Positions 1 to 10,127 of a stretch of DNA of 64,000 bases are shown here, piece by piece. This DNA comes from JBKHXF01 sp046566145 (GTDB lineage: Bacteria > Actinomycetota > Nitriliruptoria > Nitriliruptorales > Nitriliruptoraceae). The stretch covers positions 186,001-250,000 of the forward strand of contig JBKHXF010000008.1 of NCBI GenBank assembly GCA_046566145.1. Reading direction: 5' to 3'. Every line of letters starts with the position of its first letter. Position 1 is the stretch's first letter. The notes under the pieces were generated by a model, which was not told where the DNA came from, ran no database searches, and saw only the letters and a program-made list of their open reading frames with translations. The position numbers and the translations under genes are program-made.

Positions 1-1080
1 GCCGTTGTTGGCCAGCACCCCCACCGGGAAGCCGTGGATCGAGCCCCAGCCGGTCACGAGGTTGGTGCCGTAGGCGGCCTTGAACTCCTCGAAGCGGCTG
101 CCGTCGAGCACGCGGGCGAGCACCTCGCGCGAGTCGAACGGCTCGCGCAGGTCGACGCTGGCGATGCCGAGCAGCTCGTCGGGGTCGTGCACCGGCTCGT
201 CCGCCGGCAGCGACGGCCCGGGGCCGAGCTTGGACCAGTCGAGGTGGGCGACGATGCCGCGGGCGATGCGGATCGCGTCGCGCTCGTCCTCGGCGAGGTG
301 GTCACCGAGGCCGGAGGTGCGTGCGTGCATCTCGGCCCCGCCGAGCTGCTCCTCGTCGGCGTCCTCGCCGGTGGCCATCTTCACCAGCGGCGGCCCGCCG
401 AGGAACACCTTGGAGCGCTCCCTGATGAGCACCGTGTAGTCGCTCATGCCGGGGACGTACGCGCCGCCGGCGGTCGACGACCCGAACACCACCGAGATCG
501 TCGGGATGCCGAGCTTCGACTTGCGCGTGAGGTCGTGGAAGGACCGACCACCGGGGACGAAGATGTCCTTCTGGGTGCGCAGGTCGGCGCCGGCGGACTC
601 GGTGAGGTTGATCGAGGGGAGCCGGTTCTCCTCCGCGATCTGGCTCATCCGCAGGCTCTTCGCGACCGACCACGGGTTCATGGCCCCGCCCTTGACGGTC
701 GGGTCGGCACCGCCCACCACGCACTCGACGCCGTTGACGACCCCGATGCCGTGGACGGTCGAGCCGCCCACGTGGAACTCCGACCCCCAGCCGGCGAGCC
801 CGTGCAGCTCGAGCCACGGGGACCCCGGGTCGAGCAGCAGCCCGATGCGCTCCCGCACGGTGAGCTTGCCGCGCCGGCGGTGTCGCGCGAGCTTCTCGGG
901 GCCCCCGCCGGACGCCGCCTCGGCGAGCGCGGCCTCGACGGTCGCGAGCAGCTCGAGGTTGCCCTCGCGGTTGCGCCGGAAGACCTCGGAGGCGGGGTCG
1001 ACCCGGGTCGGCAGCACGCTGCCGACCGGCGGTCTCGACGACGTCGTCCCGAGCGGGACCGGACCCGTCACGGCTGCCAC
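1..1080 (-). CDS. Acyl-CoA carboxylase carboxyltransferase (beta) subunit, 5' part only
   Basis: Biotin-dependent carboxyltransferase that moves CO2 from carboxybiotin to an acyl-CoA (propionyl-, methylcrotonyl- or similar). The first 360 residues are visible; the gene runs off the left edge, so roughly the last third of a usual 510-540 residue protein is missing. Recognisable stretches include GLLLDPGS, HVGGSTVHGIGVV, GGADPTVKGG, INLTESAGADL, STAGGAYVPGMSDY, FLGGPPLVKMATGE and GWGSIHGFPVGVLANNG. The GTG at 1080 follows a GGGAGG about seven bases upstream. The GGAYVPGMSDY form resembles methylcrotonyl- or geranyl-type subunits more than malonyl-CoA AccD. Substrate is uncertain. A palindromic operator lies directly upstream. 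Confidence 0.9.
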   Translation of the reverse strand, partial: MAAVTGPVPLGTTSSRPPVGSVLPTRVDPASEVFRRNREGNLELLATVEAALAEAASGGGPEKLARHRRRGKLTVRERIGLLLDPGSPWLELHGLAGWGSEFHVGGSTVHGIGVVNGVECVVGGADPTVKGGAMNPWSVAKSLRMSQIAEENRLPSINLTESAGADLRTQKDIFVPGGRSFHDLTRKSKLGIPTISVVFGSSTAGGAYVPGMSDYTVLIRERSKVFLGGPPLVKMATGEDADEEQLGGAEMHARTSGLGDHLAEDERDAIRIARGIVAHLDWSKLGPGPSLPADEPVHDPDELLGIASVDLREPFDSREVLARVLDGSRFEEFKAAYGTNLVTGWGSIHGFPVGVLANNG

Positions 1081-1126
1081 CCCACGCCTCCCGAGGCTCT
1101 CGCCGGGGCCTCCCGCCCCGGGACGA

Positions 1127-1157
1127 AACGGAACGATAACACGAGAACCGTTCCGTT
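1127..1157 (-). promoter_or_regulatory. Palindromic operator over the carboxyltransferase promoter
   Basis: A perfect 9-bp inverted repeat, AACGGAACG at 1127-1135 and CGTTCCGTT at 1149-1157, is separated by 13 bases. On the minus strand a -10-like TATCGT (1138 to 1133) lies inside it, about 50 bases before the GTG start. A bound repressor would cover the promoter. The GAACG half-site also occurs in the acyl-CoA dehydrogenase operator near 29.18 kb. Confidence 0.6.
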
Positions 1158-1184
1158 CCGGTCGCGAGCGACCGACGGGGCCGG

Positions 1185-2690
1185 TCAGCGCCGCACGGCC
1201 GGGTCGGACTGCACGGCGCGCAGCCGGACGGTGAAGGCCGAGTCGCCCGACAGGATCCCGGACCGCCCGAGGAGCCGCCCGTGCTCCCAGTTGGCGAGCC
1301 CGAGCTCCGGCCGGTCGAGGGCGTACTGCCCGTCGACCCAGCGGGTGAAGCCGTTGCCCACGTACGGGGCGTCGACGCGCTCGAAGAAGCGCCGGTGGGC
1401 GGCCTCGTCCTCGCTCACCAGCGAGGCGACGAACCGGGGGCTCTGGGCGTTGAACAGCGCGACGGCCTCGTCGACGTCGTCGACCACCACCAGCGTCACC
1501 TCCGGGCTGTCCTCCCACTCCCACTCGCGCCCGAGCGCGTCACCGTCCAACAGCTCCGCGCGCGGCTCCGTGACGGGGCCGCCGGCGCGGGCGACCTGGA
1601 CCTCCTCGCCGAGCCACCCACCGGGCAGCACGGCCTCGTCGCCAGCGCGGACCCACAGCTTCGGCTCGACCCCACGCCGTCCCGCCGCCCGCTCCAGGGC
1701 CGAGAGGAACGCCGGGACGAGCACGTCGGCCGCGGAGCGGACCACGCAGCAGGTGTTGAGGGTGTTGCAGACCTTCCGGTCGAGCGAGTGCTCGACGGCG
1801 AGCGCGAAGGCCTCCACGTCGGCGTCGGCGGCTCCCACGAGCCAGGCTCCACCGGTGCCGTGCAGGCTCACGGGGTTGCCGGCCTGCCGGGCGACCGAGC
1901 CGAGCTGGTGCACCGCCGTGCCGGACCCGCGCGCGACGGCCAGCGCGAGCCGGGGGTCGGCGAACATCGCCCACCCGGCGGCGTGCGCCGGCGAGTCGAC
2001 GAGGGACGCGGCACCGCTCGGCAGCCCGGCCTCCTCGAGCGCGGGGCCGAGCGCGTGCTCGACGATGGCCCGGGCCGTGCCGAGCGCGTCGGAGCCGATG
2101 CGGAACACGACGGTGTTGCCGCCGCGCAGGACCCCGCAGGCGTCCGCGAACACGTTCGGGCGCCCCTCGAACACGAAGCCGATGACCCCGAGCCCGTCCC
2201 GGACGGCCTCGAGCCGCCAGCCGTCGTGCACGATCTCCTCGACGACCGAGCCGCGCCCGGCCGGGGCGTCCCGCCAGACCCGCAGGCCGGCGACCATGTC
2301 GGCGCGCATCCGCGCGGTGAGCTCGAGCCGGGTGGTCGAGCGGCCACGCTCCCGGGCCCGGGCGACGTCCTCGGCGTTCGCGGCCGCGACGGGCGCGAAG
2401 GTCGTGTCGTCCTCGAGCCGCCGGGCGAACGCCTCGTAGAACGCCGTCACGGCCGCGTCGGACACCTCCCCCATGGCCGCGAACGCGTCCGTGGCGCGGT
2501 CGACGGCCTCGCGACCCCGCGCGCGGTCCTCGGCGGGCAGGTGCAGCAGCGTCCCGTCGTCCTGCAGCACCAGCAGCGCGTCACCGGGCCGGAACGCGGC
2601 CGCGAGGGCCTCGTCGACGAAGGTGACCCGGTCCCCGCCGAAGGGGATCGGCGTGCCGGCGGTCAGGGTCTCGAGCGCGGTGGTGTCCAT
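1185..2690 (-). CDS. ProA-like glutamate-5-semialdehyde dehydrogenase family protein
   Basis: Aldehyde dehydrogenase-fold protein of 501 residues resembling gamma-glutamyl phosphate reductase, the NADPH-dependent second step of proline synthesis. Family features are LGVIGFVFEGRPNVFADAC (compare GVIYEARPNV in ProA), GGNTVVFRIG for nucleotide binding, the catalytic-cysteine region DRKVCNTLNTCCVV, and YVGNGFTRWVDGQY. It is about 80 residues longer than E. coli ProA, mostly at the N-terminus before the aligned region, and its C-terminus differs from the usual GGQFGLGAEVAVST. No proB lies next to it. It may therefore act on another acyl phosphate or acyl-CoA. The ATG at 2690 is the only sensible start. 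Confidence 0.75.
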   Translation of the reverse strand: MDTTALETLTAGTPIPFGGDRVTFVDEALAAAFRPGDALLVLQDDGTLLHLPAEDRARGREAVDRATDAFAAMGEVSDAAVTAFYEAFARRLEDDTTFAPVAAANAEDVARARERGRSTTRLELTARMRADMVAGLRVWRDAPAGRGSVVEEIVHDGWRLEAVRDGLGVIGFVFEGRPNVFADACGVLRGGNTVVFRIGSDALGTARAIVEHALGPALEEAGLPSGAASLVDSPAHAAGWAMFADPRLALAVARGSGTAVHQLGSVARQAGNPVSLHGTGGAWLVGAADADVEAFALAVEHSLDRKVCNTLNTCCVVRSAADVLVPAFLSALERAAGRRGVEPKLWVRAGDEAVLPGGWLGEEVQVARAGGPVTEPRAELLDGDALGREWEWEDSPEVTLVVVDDVDEAVALFNAQSPRFVASLVSEDEAAHRRFFERVDAPYVGNGFTRWVDGQYALDRPELGLANWEHGRLLGRSGILSGDSAFTVRLRAVQSDPAVRR

Positions 2691-2719
2691 GCGCGCGACG
2701 GTACGCGAGCCGCCCCGCC

Positions 2720-3277
2720 TCAGGCGAAGCGCGGGTGGTCCGGGAAGAGCTCGCGCAGGGTCGGGTTCTCGCTGTCGGCGTCGGAGAGGACCGGGTCGTC
2801 GACGGGCCAGGCGACCGCGAGGTCGGGGTCGTCCCACGCGACGGCCGGCTTCTGGATGTCCGGCCGCCAGTAGTCGGAGACGTCGTAGAGGTAGTCGACC
2901 GTCTGGTCGCCGTAGGTGCAGAAGGAGTTCGCGAGGCCCTCGGAGATGAACAGCCGCACGCGCTGCCCCGGTGCATCCCCGAGGTGGAAGGTCTCGACCT
3001 CCCCGAACGTGGGCGACGTCGGGCGGATGTCCGCGATCGCGGCCATCGCCGTCCCCCTGACGACGTAGACCAGCTTGTCCCAGGGTTCGGCGTGGAACCC
3101 CCGCAGGACCCCTGGCCGGGACCGGCTGTGGTTGCCCTGACGCAGCACCGGCTCCCGGCCGAGCGCCTCCGTCAGCTCCCGCACCTGGTAGGTCTGCCTG
3201 AAGAAGCCACGCTCGTCCCCGTGCGTGTCCCACGAGACGAGCAGCAGTCCTTCGATCCGCGTCGCTTCCACTGGCAC
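2720..3277 (-). CDS. dTDP-4-dehydrorhamnose 3,5-epimerase (RmlC)-like protein
   Basis: Cupin-fold sugar epimerase-like protein of 185 residues. It shows the RmlC sequence course: DERGFFRQTYQ, RPGVLRGFHAEPWDKLVYVV (catalytic histidine region), DIRPTSPTFG, and YLYDVSDYW. The family's GFAHGF segment reads GLANSF here, so the second conserved histidine is replaced by asparagine. That makes true 3,5-epimerase activity less certain, and no rmlA, rmlB or rmlD is nearby. The chosen GTG start at 3277 has GGGAGG seven bases upstream. A longer reading would add an unlikely proline-rich head. It lies 29 bp upstream of the ProA-like gene and may be cotranscribed with it. Confidence 0.75.
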   Translation of the reverse strand: MPVEATRIEGLLLVSWDTHGDERGFFRQTYQVRELTEALGREPVLRQGNHSRSRPGVLRGFHAEPWDKLVYVVRGTAMAAIADIRPTSPTFGEVETFHLGDAPGQRVRLFISEGLANSFCTYGDQTVDYLYDVSDYWRPDIQKPAVAWDDPDLAVAWPVDDPVLSDADSENPTLRELFPDHPRFA

Positions 3278-3329
3278 GGCGAGGCCTCCCGGGTGAAGGG
3301 GGATGGGTGGTGTCTGGCAGGGGCGCGGC

Positions 3330-3335
3330 ACTGTA
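3330..3335 (-). promoter_or_regulatory. Probable -10 element of the RmlC-like gene
   Basis: TACAGT on the minus strand, about 50 bases before the GTG, fits the TANNNT -10 pattern. No clear -35 is visible. Confidence 0.35.
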
Positions 3336-3406
3336 GTCGGGTGCCGCGGGGGCCGACCCCCACCGCCATCCCGGGCCCGACAGCGCGCCGGGGGCGTCCG
3401 GTCGGG

Positions 3407-4144
3407 TCACCCGGTGGGTGTCGGGCCACCGCCGGCGCGTGCGATCCGCTCGGCGACCCGACGCTCCACCGCGTCGACCGCGAACCCGCCGGGCACGTGC
3501 CGGTACAGCCGTGCGGGCCGACCCGGCCCGACCCGCCGGGTCTCGCCGGTCTCCTCGATGACCCCCGCGGCGAACAGGTCGCGGCGGAAGTTGCGGACGT
3601 CGAGCTCCTCGCCGAGCACCGCCTCGTAGACGGCGTGCAGCTCCGGCAGCGTGAACGCCTCGGGGAGCAGCTGGAACGCGATGGCCGCGTACCGCGTCTT
3701 CGCCTGAAGACGCTGCACCCCGTCCGCCAGCATCCGCTCGTGGTCGAACGCCAGCGGTCCGGGGAGCGCGCCGACCGGCCACCAGGCGAGCCCGTCCCGG
3801 GGGGTGACGCGGTCCGCGGCGACCAGCGCCAGGTAGGTGACCGACACGACGCGGCCACGGGGGTCGCGGCCCGGGCTGCCGGGGCGAGCGGGTCGGTCGT
3901 AGGTCGAGAGCTGCTCGAGCCACACGCCCTCGATGCCGGCCTTCTCCGCCAGCGCACGCCGGGGGGACTCGTCGAGGGTCTCGTCGGGCCGGCTGAACGT
4001 GCCGGGCAGCGCCCAGGCGCCCTCGAACGGCGGGTAGGGACGCCGCAGCAGCAGGACCTCCAACCGACCCTCGTCGACCGTGAACACCGTCACGTCGACG
4101 GCGACGTGCAGGGGCTCCGGCGGCCAGTTCGGCTCGGCGTCCAC
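3407..4144 (-). CDS. NrtR-type Nudix-domain transcriptional regulator
   Basis: A 245-residue protein with an N-terminal Nudix fold and a C-terminal winged helix, the layout of NrtR/NdnR repressors that sense ADP-ribose and control NAD genes. The Nudix box region reads GTFSRPDETLDESPRRALAE. The expected REUxEE core is replaced by RRALAEK, so hydrolase activity is doubtful, as known for many NrtR proteins. The C-terminal half (ELHAVYEAVLGEELDVRNF, then RRDLFAAGVIEETG and RPARLYR) matches the NrtR DNA-binding part. The GTG at 4144 has GAGGAG six bases upstream and is preferred over the GTG at 4174. No NAD synthesis gene is adjacent, so the target is unknown. Confidence 0.8.
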   Translation of the reverse strand: MDAEPNWPPEPLHVAVDVTVFTVDEGRLEVLLLRRPYPPFEGAWALPGTFSRPDETLDESPRRALAEKAGIEGVWLEQLSTYDRPARPGSPGRDPRGRVVSVTYLALVAADRVTPRDGLAWWPVGALPGPLAFDHERMLADGVQRLQAKTRYAAIAFQLLPEAFTLPELHAVYEAVLGEELDVRNFRRDLFAAGVIEETGETRRVGPGRPARLYRHVPGGFAVDAVERRVAERIARAGGGPTPTG

Positions 4145-4193
4145 GGCGCTCCTCGGCGTCGGTCCAGCACCCACGGTCGGGCGGCGCCCGTCG

Positions 4194-4199
4194 AGCCTA
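4194..4199 (-). promoter_or_regulatory. -10 element (TAGGCT) of the NrtR-type gene
   Basis: TAGGCT on the minus strand lies over the stop codon of the upstream mscS gene. The same hexamer precedes herA, sbcD, alkB and the thiamine operon. Confidence 0.5.
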
Positions 4200-5123
4200 G
4201 GTGCTCCCCTGCGACGGTCGCCGGTCGGTGTGGCGCAGCGTCTCCGGGTCGACCACGAGCGTGCGGATCGGCCACGGGATGGTCATGCCGGCCTCCTCCA
4301 GCCCGCGCTTGGCCGCGGCCAGGACGCGGTCCTGGGTGTGGCGGACCGAACGGATGTCGGGCAGCGTCCAGTAGCGGACCTCGAAGTCGACGCTCGACTC
4401 GCCCAGCTCGGTGAGCAGGACCTCCACCTCCGGCTCGGCCAGCACCCCGTCCACGGCCGCGACCGCCGCCCGGATGACCTCGCGGGCCGCGTCGTGGTCG
4501 TCGCGGTAGTCGACGCCGACGGTGACACGGGTCCGCCGTCGACCGCGCTGGGTGAGGTTCACGAGGGTGGTGCGGAACACGTCCGCGTTCGGGACCAGCA
4601 CGGCCTCCCCGTCGTAGTCGACCAGCTTCGTCACCCGCAGGTCGACGTCCTCGACGGTCCCCTCGACCCCGTTGGTGACGATCTGGTCGCCGGGCCGGAA
4701 GGGCCGACGCACCAGGATGAACAGCCCGGCGATGAAGTTCTCGAGGATGTTCTGGAACGCGAACGCGAACGCCAGCCCGGCGATCCCGAGCCCGGCGAGC
4801 GCCGCCCCGACCTCCACGCCGGCCACCGCGAGGGCGAGCAGCACGACGAGCAGCAGCAGCGTCAGCCGCCCGACCTGTCGCAGCAGCGTCCGCACCGAGG
4901 GGTCGAGGTTCGGACGGGCCAGGGCACGCTCGAGCCCACGGGTCGCCGCCCGGACCAGCAGCAGCCCGAGCACCAGCACGAGCGTGGCCACCACCAGCCG
5001 GGGCAGCGCCGCGGCGACGTCGGTGAGCAGCGCGGTGAACGCCGAGCGGATGGTGTCGAGGATGGAGTCGGGGTCGGTCAGGTCGACCTCGACCGGGCCG
5101 GGGGTCTCCACCGCAAGCGTCAC
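4197..5123 (-). CDS. MscS family mechanosensitive ion channel
   Basis: Small-conductance mechanosensitive channel of 308 residues that opens under membrane tension to release osmolytes. There are two clear hydrophobic segments near residues 40-62 (LVVATLVLVLGLLLV) and 85-110 (LTLLLLVVLLALAVAGVEVG), followed by the pore-lining helix AALAGLGIAGLAFAFAFQN. The beta domain contains RRPFRPGDQIVTNGVEGTVE and the VPNADVF signature. A C-terminal alpha/beta domain follows. The GTG at 5123 is chosen because GGAGG sits about eight bases upstream and a longer reading adds only low-complexity residues. Confidence 0.92.
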   Translation of the reverse strand: MTLAVETPGPVEVDLTDPDSILDTIRSAFTALLTDVAAALPRLVVATLVLVLGLLLVRAATRGLERALARPNLDPSVRTLLRQVGRLTLLLLVVLLALAVAGVEVGAALAGLGIAGLAFAFAFQNILENFIAGLFILVRRPFRPGDQIVTNGVEGTVEDVDLRVTKLVDYDGEAVLVPNADVFRTTLVNLTQRGRRRTRVTVGVDYRDDHDAAREVIRAAVAAVDGVLAEPEVEVLLTELGESSVDFEVRYWTLPDIRSVRHTQDRVLAAAKRGLEEAGMTIPWPIRTLVVDPETLRHTDRRPSQGST

Positions 5124-5148
5124 GCGCGCGCCTCCTCGTCGGACCTCG

Positions 5149-5154
5149 ACCCTA
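5149..5154 (-). promoter_or_regulatory. -10 element (TAGGGT) of mscS
   Basis: TAGGGT on the minus strand lies 25 bases before the GTG start. It leaves a short leader that still contains the GGAGG ribosome site. Confidence 0.5.
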
Positions 5155-5240
5155 GGCGACCCCCGGCCACCGGCGTGCGCGGCGCGGGGCCACCCGCCCG
5201 GGGCGGCGTCGGGTGCTCGAAGGGTGTCGGGCCGGGTCGG

Positions 5241-5246
5241 TAGCGT
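5241..5246 (+). promoter_or_regulatory. -10 element (TAGCGT) of the topoisomerase operon
   Basis: TAGCGT about 58 bases before the GTG of the B subunit fits the TANNNT pattern seen repeatedly in this window. Confidence 0.45.
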
Positions 5247-5304
5247 CGTCCCCGTCACGATCCCGCCCCACGCGACCGCGCCACACACACCCCCGCAGGA
5301 CACC

Positions 5305-7221
5305 GTGAGCGACTACTCCGCGAAGAACATCAGCGTCCTCAAGGGCCTCGAGGGCGTGCGCCGCCGTCCCGCGATGTACATCGGGTCGACCGACGTGCGC
5401 GGGCTGCACCACCTGGTGTGGGAGGTCGTCGACAACGCGGTCGACGAGCACCTCGCGGGGCACGCGAAGGCCATCACGGTCCGGCTCCTGGCCGACGGGG
5501 GCGTCGAGGTCACCGACGACGGCCGCGGCATCCCGGTGGACAACCACCCCACCGAGGAGAAGCCCGCCGTCGAGCTCGCGCTCACCACCCTGCACGCCGG
5601 CGGCAAGTTCGACCAGCAGTCCTACGCCGTCTCGGGCGGCCTGCACGGGGTGGGCGTGTCGGTCGTCAACGCGCTGTCGACCCGCACCGAGGTCGAGGTC
5701 GTCCGCGACGGGCACCGCCACACCATCGCGTTCGAGCGGGGCGACACCGTCGAGGGGCTGCGCAAGGCGAACGCGAAGCAGGGCCACGGCACCACGGTGC
5801 GGTTCTGGCCGGACGGCGACATCTTCGAGACCACCGAACTGCGCTACGACACCGTCGCACAGCGGCTGCGCGAGACGGCCCTGCTCAACTCGGGGCTCAC
5901 CATCACCCTGGCCGACGACCGCGACGGCCGCAGCGAGACCTTCCGGTTCAGGAAGGGGCTGGTCGACTTCGTCGGGGAGCTGCTGCACGGCAAGGACCCG
6001 ATGGTCCCGATCATCGAGATCCACCACGAGGGCGAGGTCGAGGGCCGCAAGGTCGCGCTCGACGTCGCCATGACGTGGACCGACGGCTTCCACGACGAGC
6101 GGATGCGCAGCTACGTCAACATCGTGCGCACCGCCGACGGCGGCACGCACGAGGAGGGCTTCCGCCGGGCGATCACCGACGTGTTCAAGAGCTTCGCGAA
6201 GTCCTCGCGCGCGCTCACCAAGAAGGACCCCGACCTCGTCGGCGACGACCTGCGCGAGGGCCTGGTCGTGGTCGTGTCGCTGAAGCTCCCCGACCCGCAG
6301 TTCGAGGGCCAGACCAAGGGACGGCTCGGCTCGTCGATCGCCCGCGGCTACGTGCAGCAGGTCGTGGCCGAGGAGCTCGAGGTCTGGGTCGGCAAGCACA
6401 GGACGGCCGCGAAGAAGGTCGTCTCCCGTGCCGTGGTGGCGGCCCGTTCCCGCATGGCCGCGAAGGCCGCCCGCGACCTGACCCGGCGCAAGGGCCTGCT
6501 CGACAGCCAGTCCGCGGGGCTGCCCGGCAAGCTCGCCGACTGCACCTCCCGCGACCCGGGCGAGACCGAGCTCTACATCGTCGAGGGCGACTCCGCCGGC
6601 GGCAGCTCGAAGATGGCGCGGGACCGCCACACCCAGGCGATCCTCCCGCTGCGCGGCAAGGTCCTCAACGTCGAGAAGGCCCAGCTGCGGCGCGTGCTCG
6701 AGAACGCCGAGATCCAGGCGCTCATCAAGGCCATCGGCACGGGCGTCGAGCCCGACTTCGACCACGACCGGCTGCGCTACGACAAGGTCGTGCTGATGGC
6801 CGACGCCGACGTCGACGGCGGGCACATCACGACCCTGCTGCTGACGTTCTTCTACCGGCTCATGCCCAAGCTGGTCGAGAAGGGGCACCTCTACCTCGCC
6901 CAGCCGCCGCTGTACCAGCTGCGCAAGGGCACGAAGGTCGCCTACGCGATGAGCGACCGGGAGCGGGACCAGCTCGTGCGCACCGAGTTCAAGCGCTCCG
7001 AGAAGGTCGAGGTCCAGCGCTTCAAGGGCCTCGGCGAGATGGACGCCGAGCAGCTGTGGGCCACCACGATGGACCCGGCCCGCCGGACCCTGCTGCAGGT
7101 CTCCATCGACGACGCCCAGGCCGCCGACGAGCTGTTCGTGCTGCTGATGGGCTCGGCGACCGATCCCCGCCGCGAGTGGATCGTGTCCAAGGCGAAGTTC
7201 GCCACCAACCTCGACATCTGA
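5305..7221 (+). CDS. Type IIA topoisomerase subunit B (GyrB/ParE)
   Basis: ATPase subunit of DNA gyrase or topoisomerase IV, 638 residues. The N-terminus has the gyrase start KGLEGVRRRPAMYIGSTD, the GHKL ATP-binding motifs EVVDNAVDEHLAG and TDDGRGIPVD, and GGKFDQQSYAVSGGLHGVG. The TOPRIM metal site is EGDSAGGSS near residue 427 and DADVDGGHI near residues 500-504. RFKGLGEMDAEQLW lies near the C-terminus. The length suits either ParE or the short GyrB form. The GTG at 5305 follows CAGGA. It is not next to recF or dnaA, the usual place of actinobacterial gyrB. The A-subunit gene starts 14 bp downstream, so the two make a bicistronic operon. Confidence 0.93.
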   Translation: MSDYSAKNISVLKGLEGVRRRPAMYIGSTDVRGLHHLVWEVVDNAVDEHLAGHAKAITVRLLADGGVEVTDDGRGIPVDNHPTEEKPAVELALTTLHAGGKFDQQSYAVSGGLHGVGVSVVNALSTRTEVEVVRDGHRHTIAFERGDTVEGLRKANAKQGHGTTVRFWPDGDIFETTELRYDTVAQRLRETALLNSGLTITLADDRDGRSETFRFRKGLVDFVGELLHGKDPMVPIIEIHHEGEVEGRKVALDVAMTWTDGFHDERMRSYVNIVRTADGGTHEEGFRRAITDVFKSFAKSSRALTKKDPDLVGDDLREGLVVVVSLKLPDPQFEGQTKGRLGSSIARGYVQQVVAEELEVWVGKHRTAAKKVVSRAVVAARSRMAAKAARDLTRRKGLLDSQSAGLPGKLADCTSRDPGETELYIVEGDSAGGSSKMARDRHTQAILPLRGKVLNVEKAQLRRVLENAEIQALIKAIGTGVEPDFDHDRLRYDKVVLMADADVDGGHITTLLLTFFYRLMPKLVEKGHLYLAQPPLYQLRKGTKVAYAMSDRERDQLVRTEFKRSEKVEVQRFKGLGEMDAEQLWATTMDPARRTLLQVSIDDAQAADELFVLLMGSATDPRREWIVSKAKFATNLDI

Positions 7222-7235
7222 CGGGACGACGACGC

Positions 7236-9653
<2,418 letters not shown>

Positions 9654-9815
9654 CCGCCGGCGGTCCCGAGGGCCGTGGCACGAGGGGGCGCGGGCCGCTG
9701 GGCCACCGTCCGGAGGTCGGGCCTGCACGGCCGGACGGCCGGGCGGTCGTACGCTCGCGGTGACGTACCGTCCTGGCCGCACCTCCTCATCCTCCTCGAC
9801 GCCCAGGATCCCCGC

Positions 9816-10112
9816 GTGGACGCTCCGGCTCCCCTCGTCGCCCCCGTCCCGGCCCCGTCGGCCGAGACGCAGGTCGACGCCGCCCGGGTCCTCGTCGACG
9901 GCGTGGTCCGGTGGTTCAGCGCGGAGAAGGGCTACGGCTTCCTCACGGTGGCCGGTGGCGACGTCTTCGTCGACCACCGCGACATCGCCGCGGAGGGGTT
10001 CCGGTGCCTGACGCCGGGCGACTCGGTCTCGTGCGTGCTCGCGCACGACCCGGCGGGGGCGGTGGCCCGCGAGGTGCGCGTGCACCCCGCACCGCTCCGG
10101 GCGGCCGTCTGA
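9816..10112 (+). CDS. Cold-shock-domain protein
   Basis: A 98-residue protein with one CspA-type OB fold in its second half. VVRWFSAEKGYGFL carries the RNP1 nucleic-acid contacts and DVFVDHRDI carries RNP2. An extra alanine/proline-rich head of about 25 residues precedes the fold, unlike the 67-residue CspA proteins. It probably binds single-stranded RNA or DNA. The GTG at 9816 was chosen because the upstream reading is unlike the family; the ribosome site (AGGA) is modest. A possible -10, TACGCT, lies at 9750-9755. It converges with the sugar dehydrogenase gene, 15 bp away. Confidence 0.8.
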   Translation: MDAPAPLVAPVPAPSAETQVDAARVLVDGVVRWFSAEKGYGFLTVAGGDVFVDHRDIAAEGFRCLTPGDSVSCVLAHDPAGAVAREVRVHPAPLRAAV

Positions 10113-10127
10113 CACGACCGCCGGCGG

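Noticed and set aside
34..2439. Very long open frame on the plus strand opposite the carboxyltransferase and ProA-like genes
   Set aside because: It is the antisense shadow of high-GC genes: Ala/Arg/Gly/Ser-rich, without domains, and exactly opposite genes with strong family motifs.
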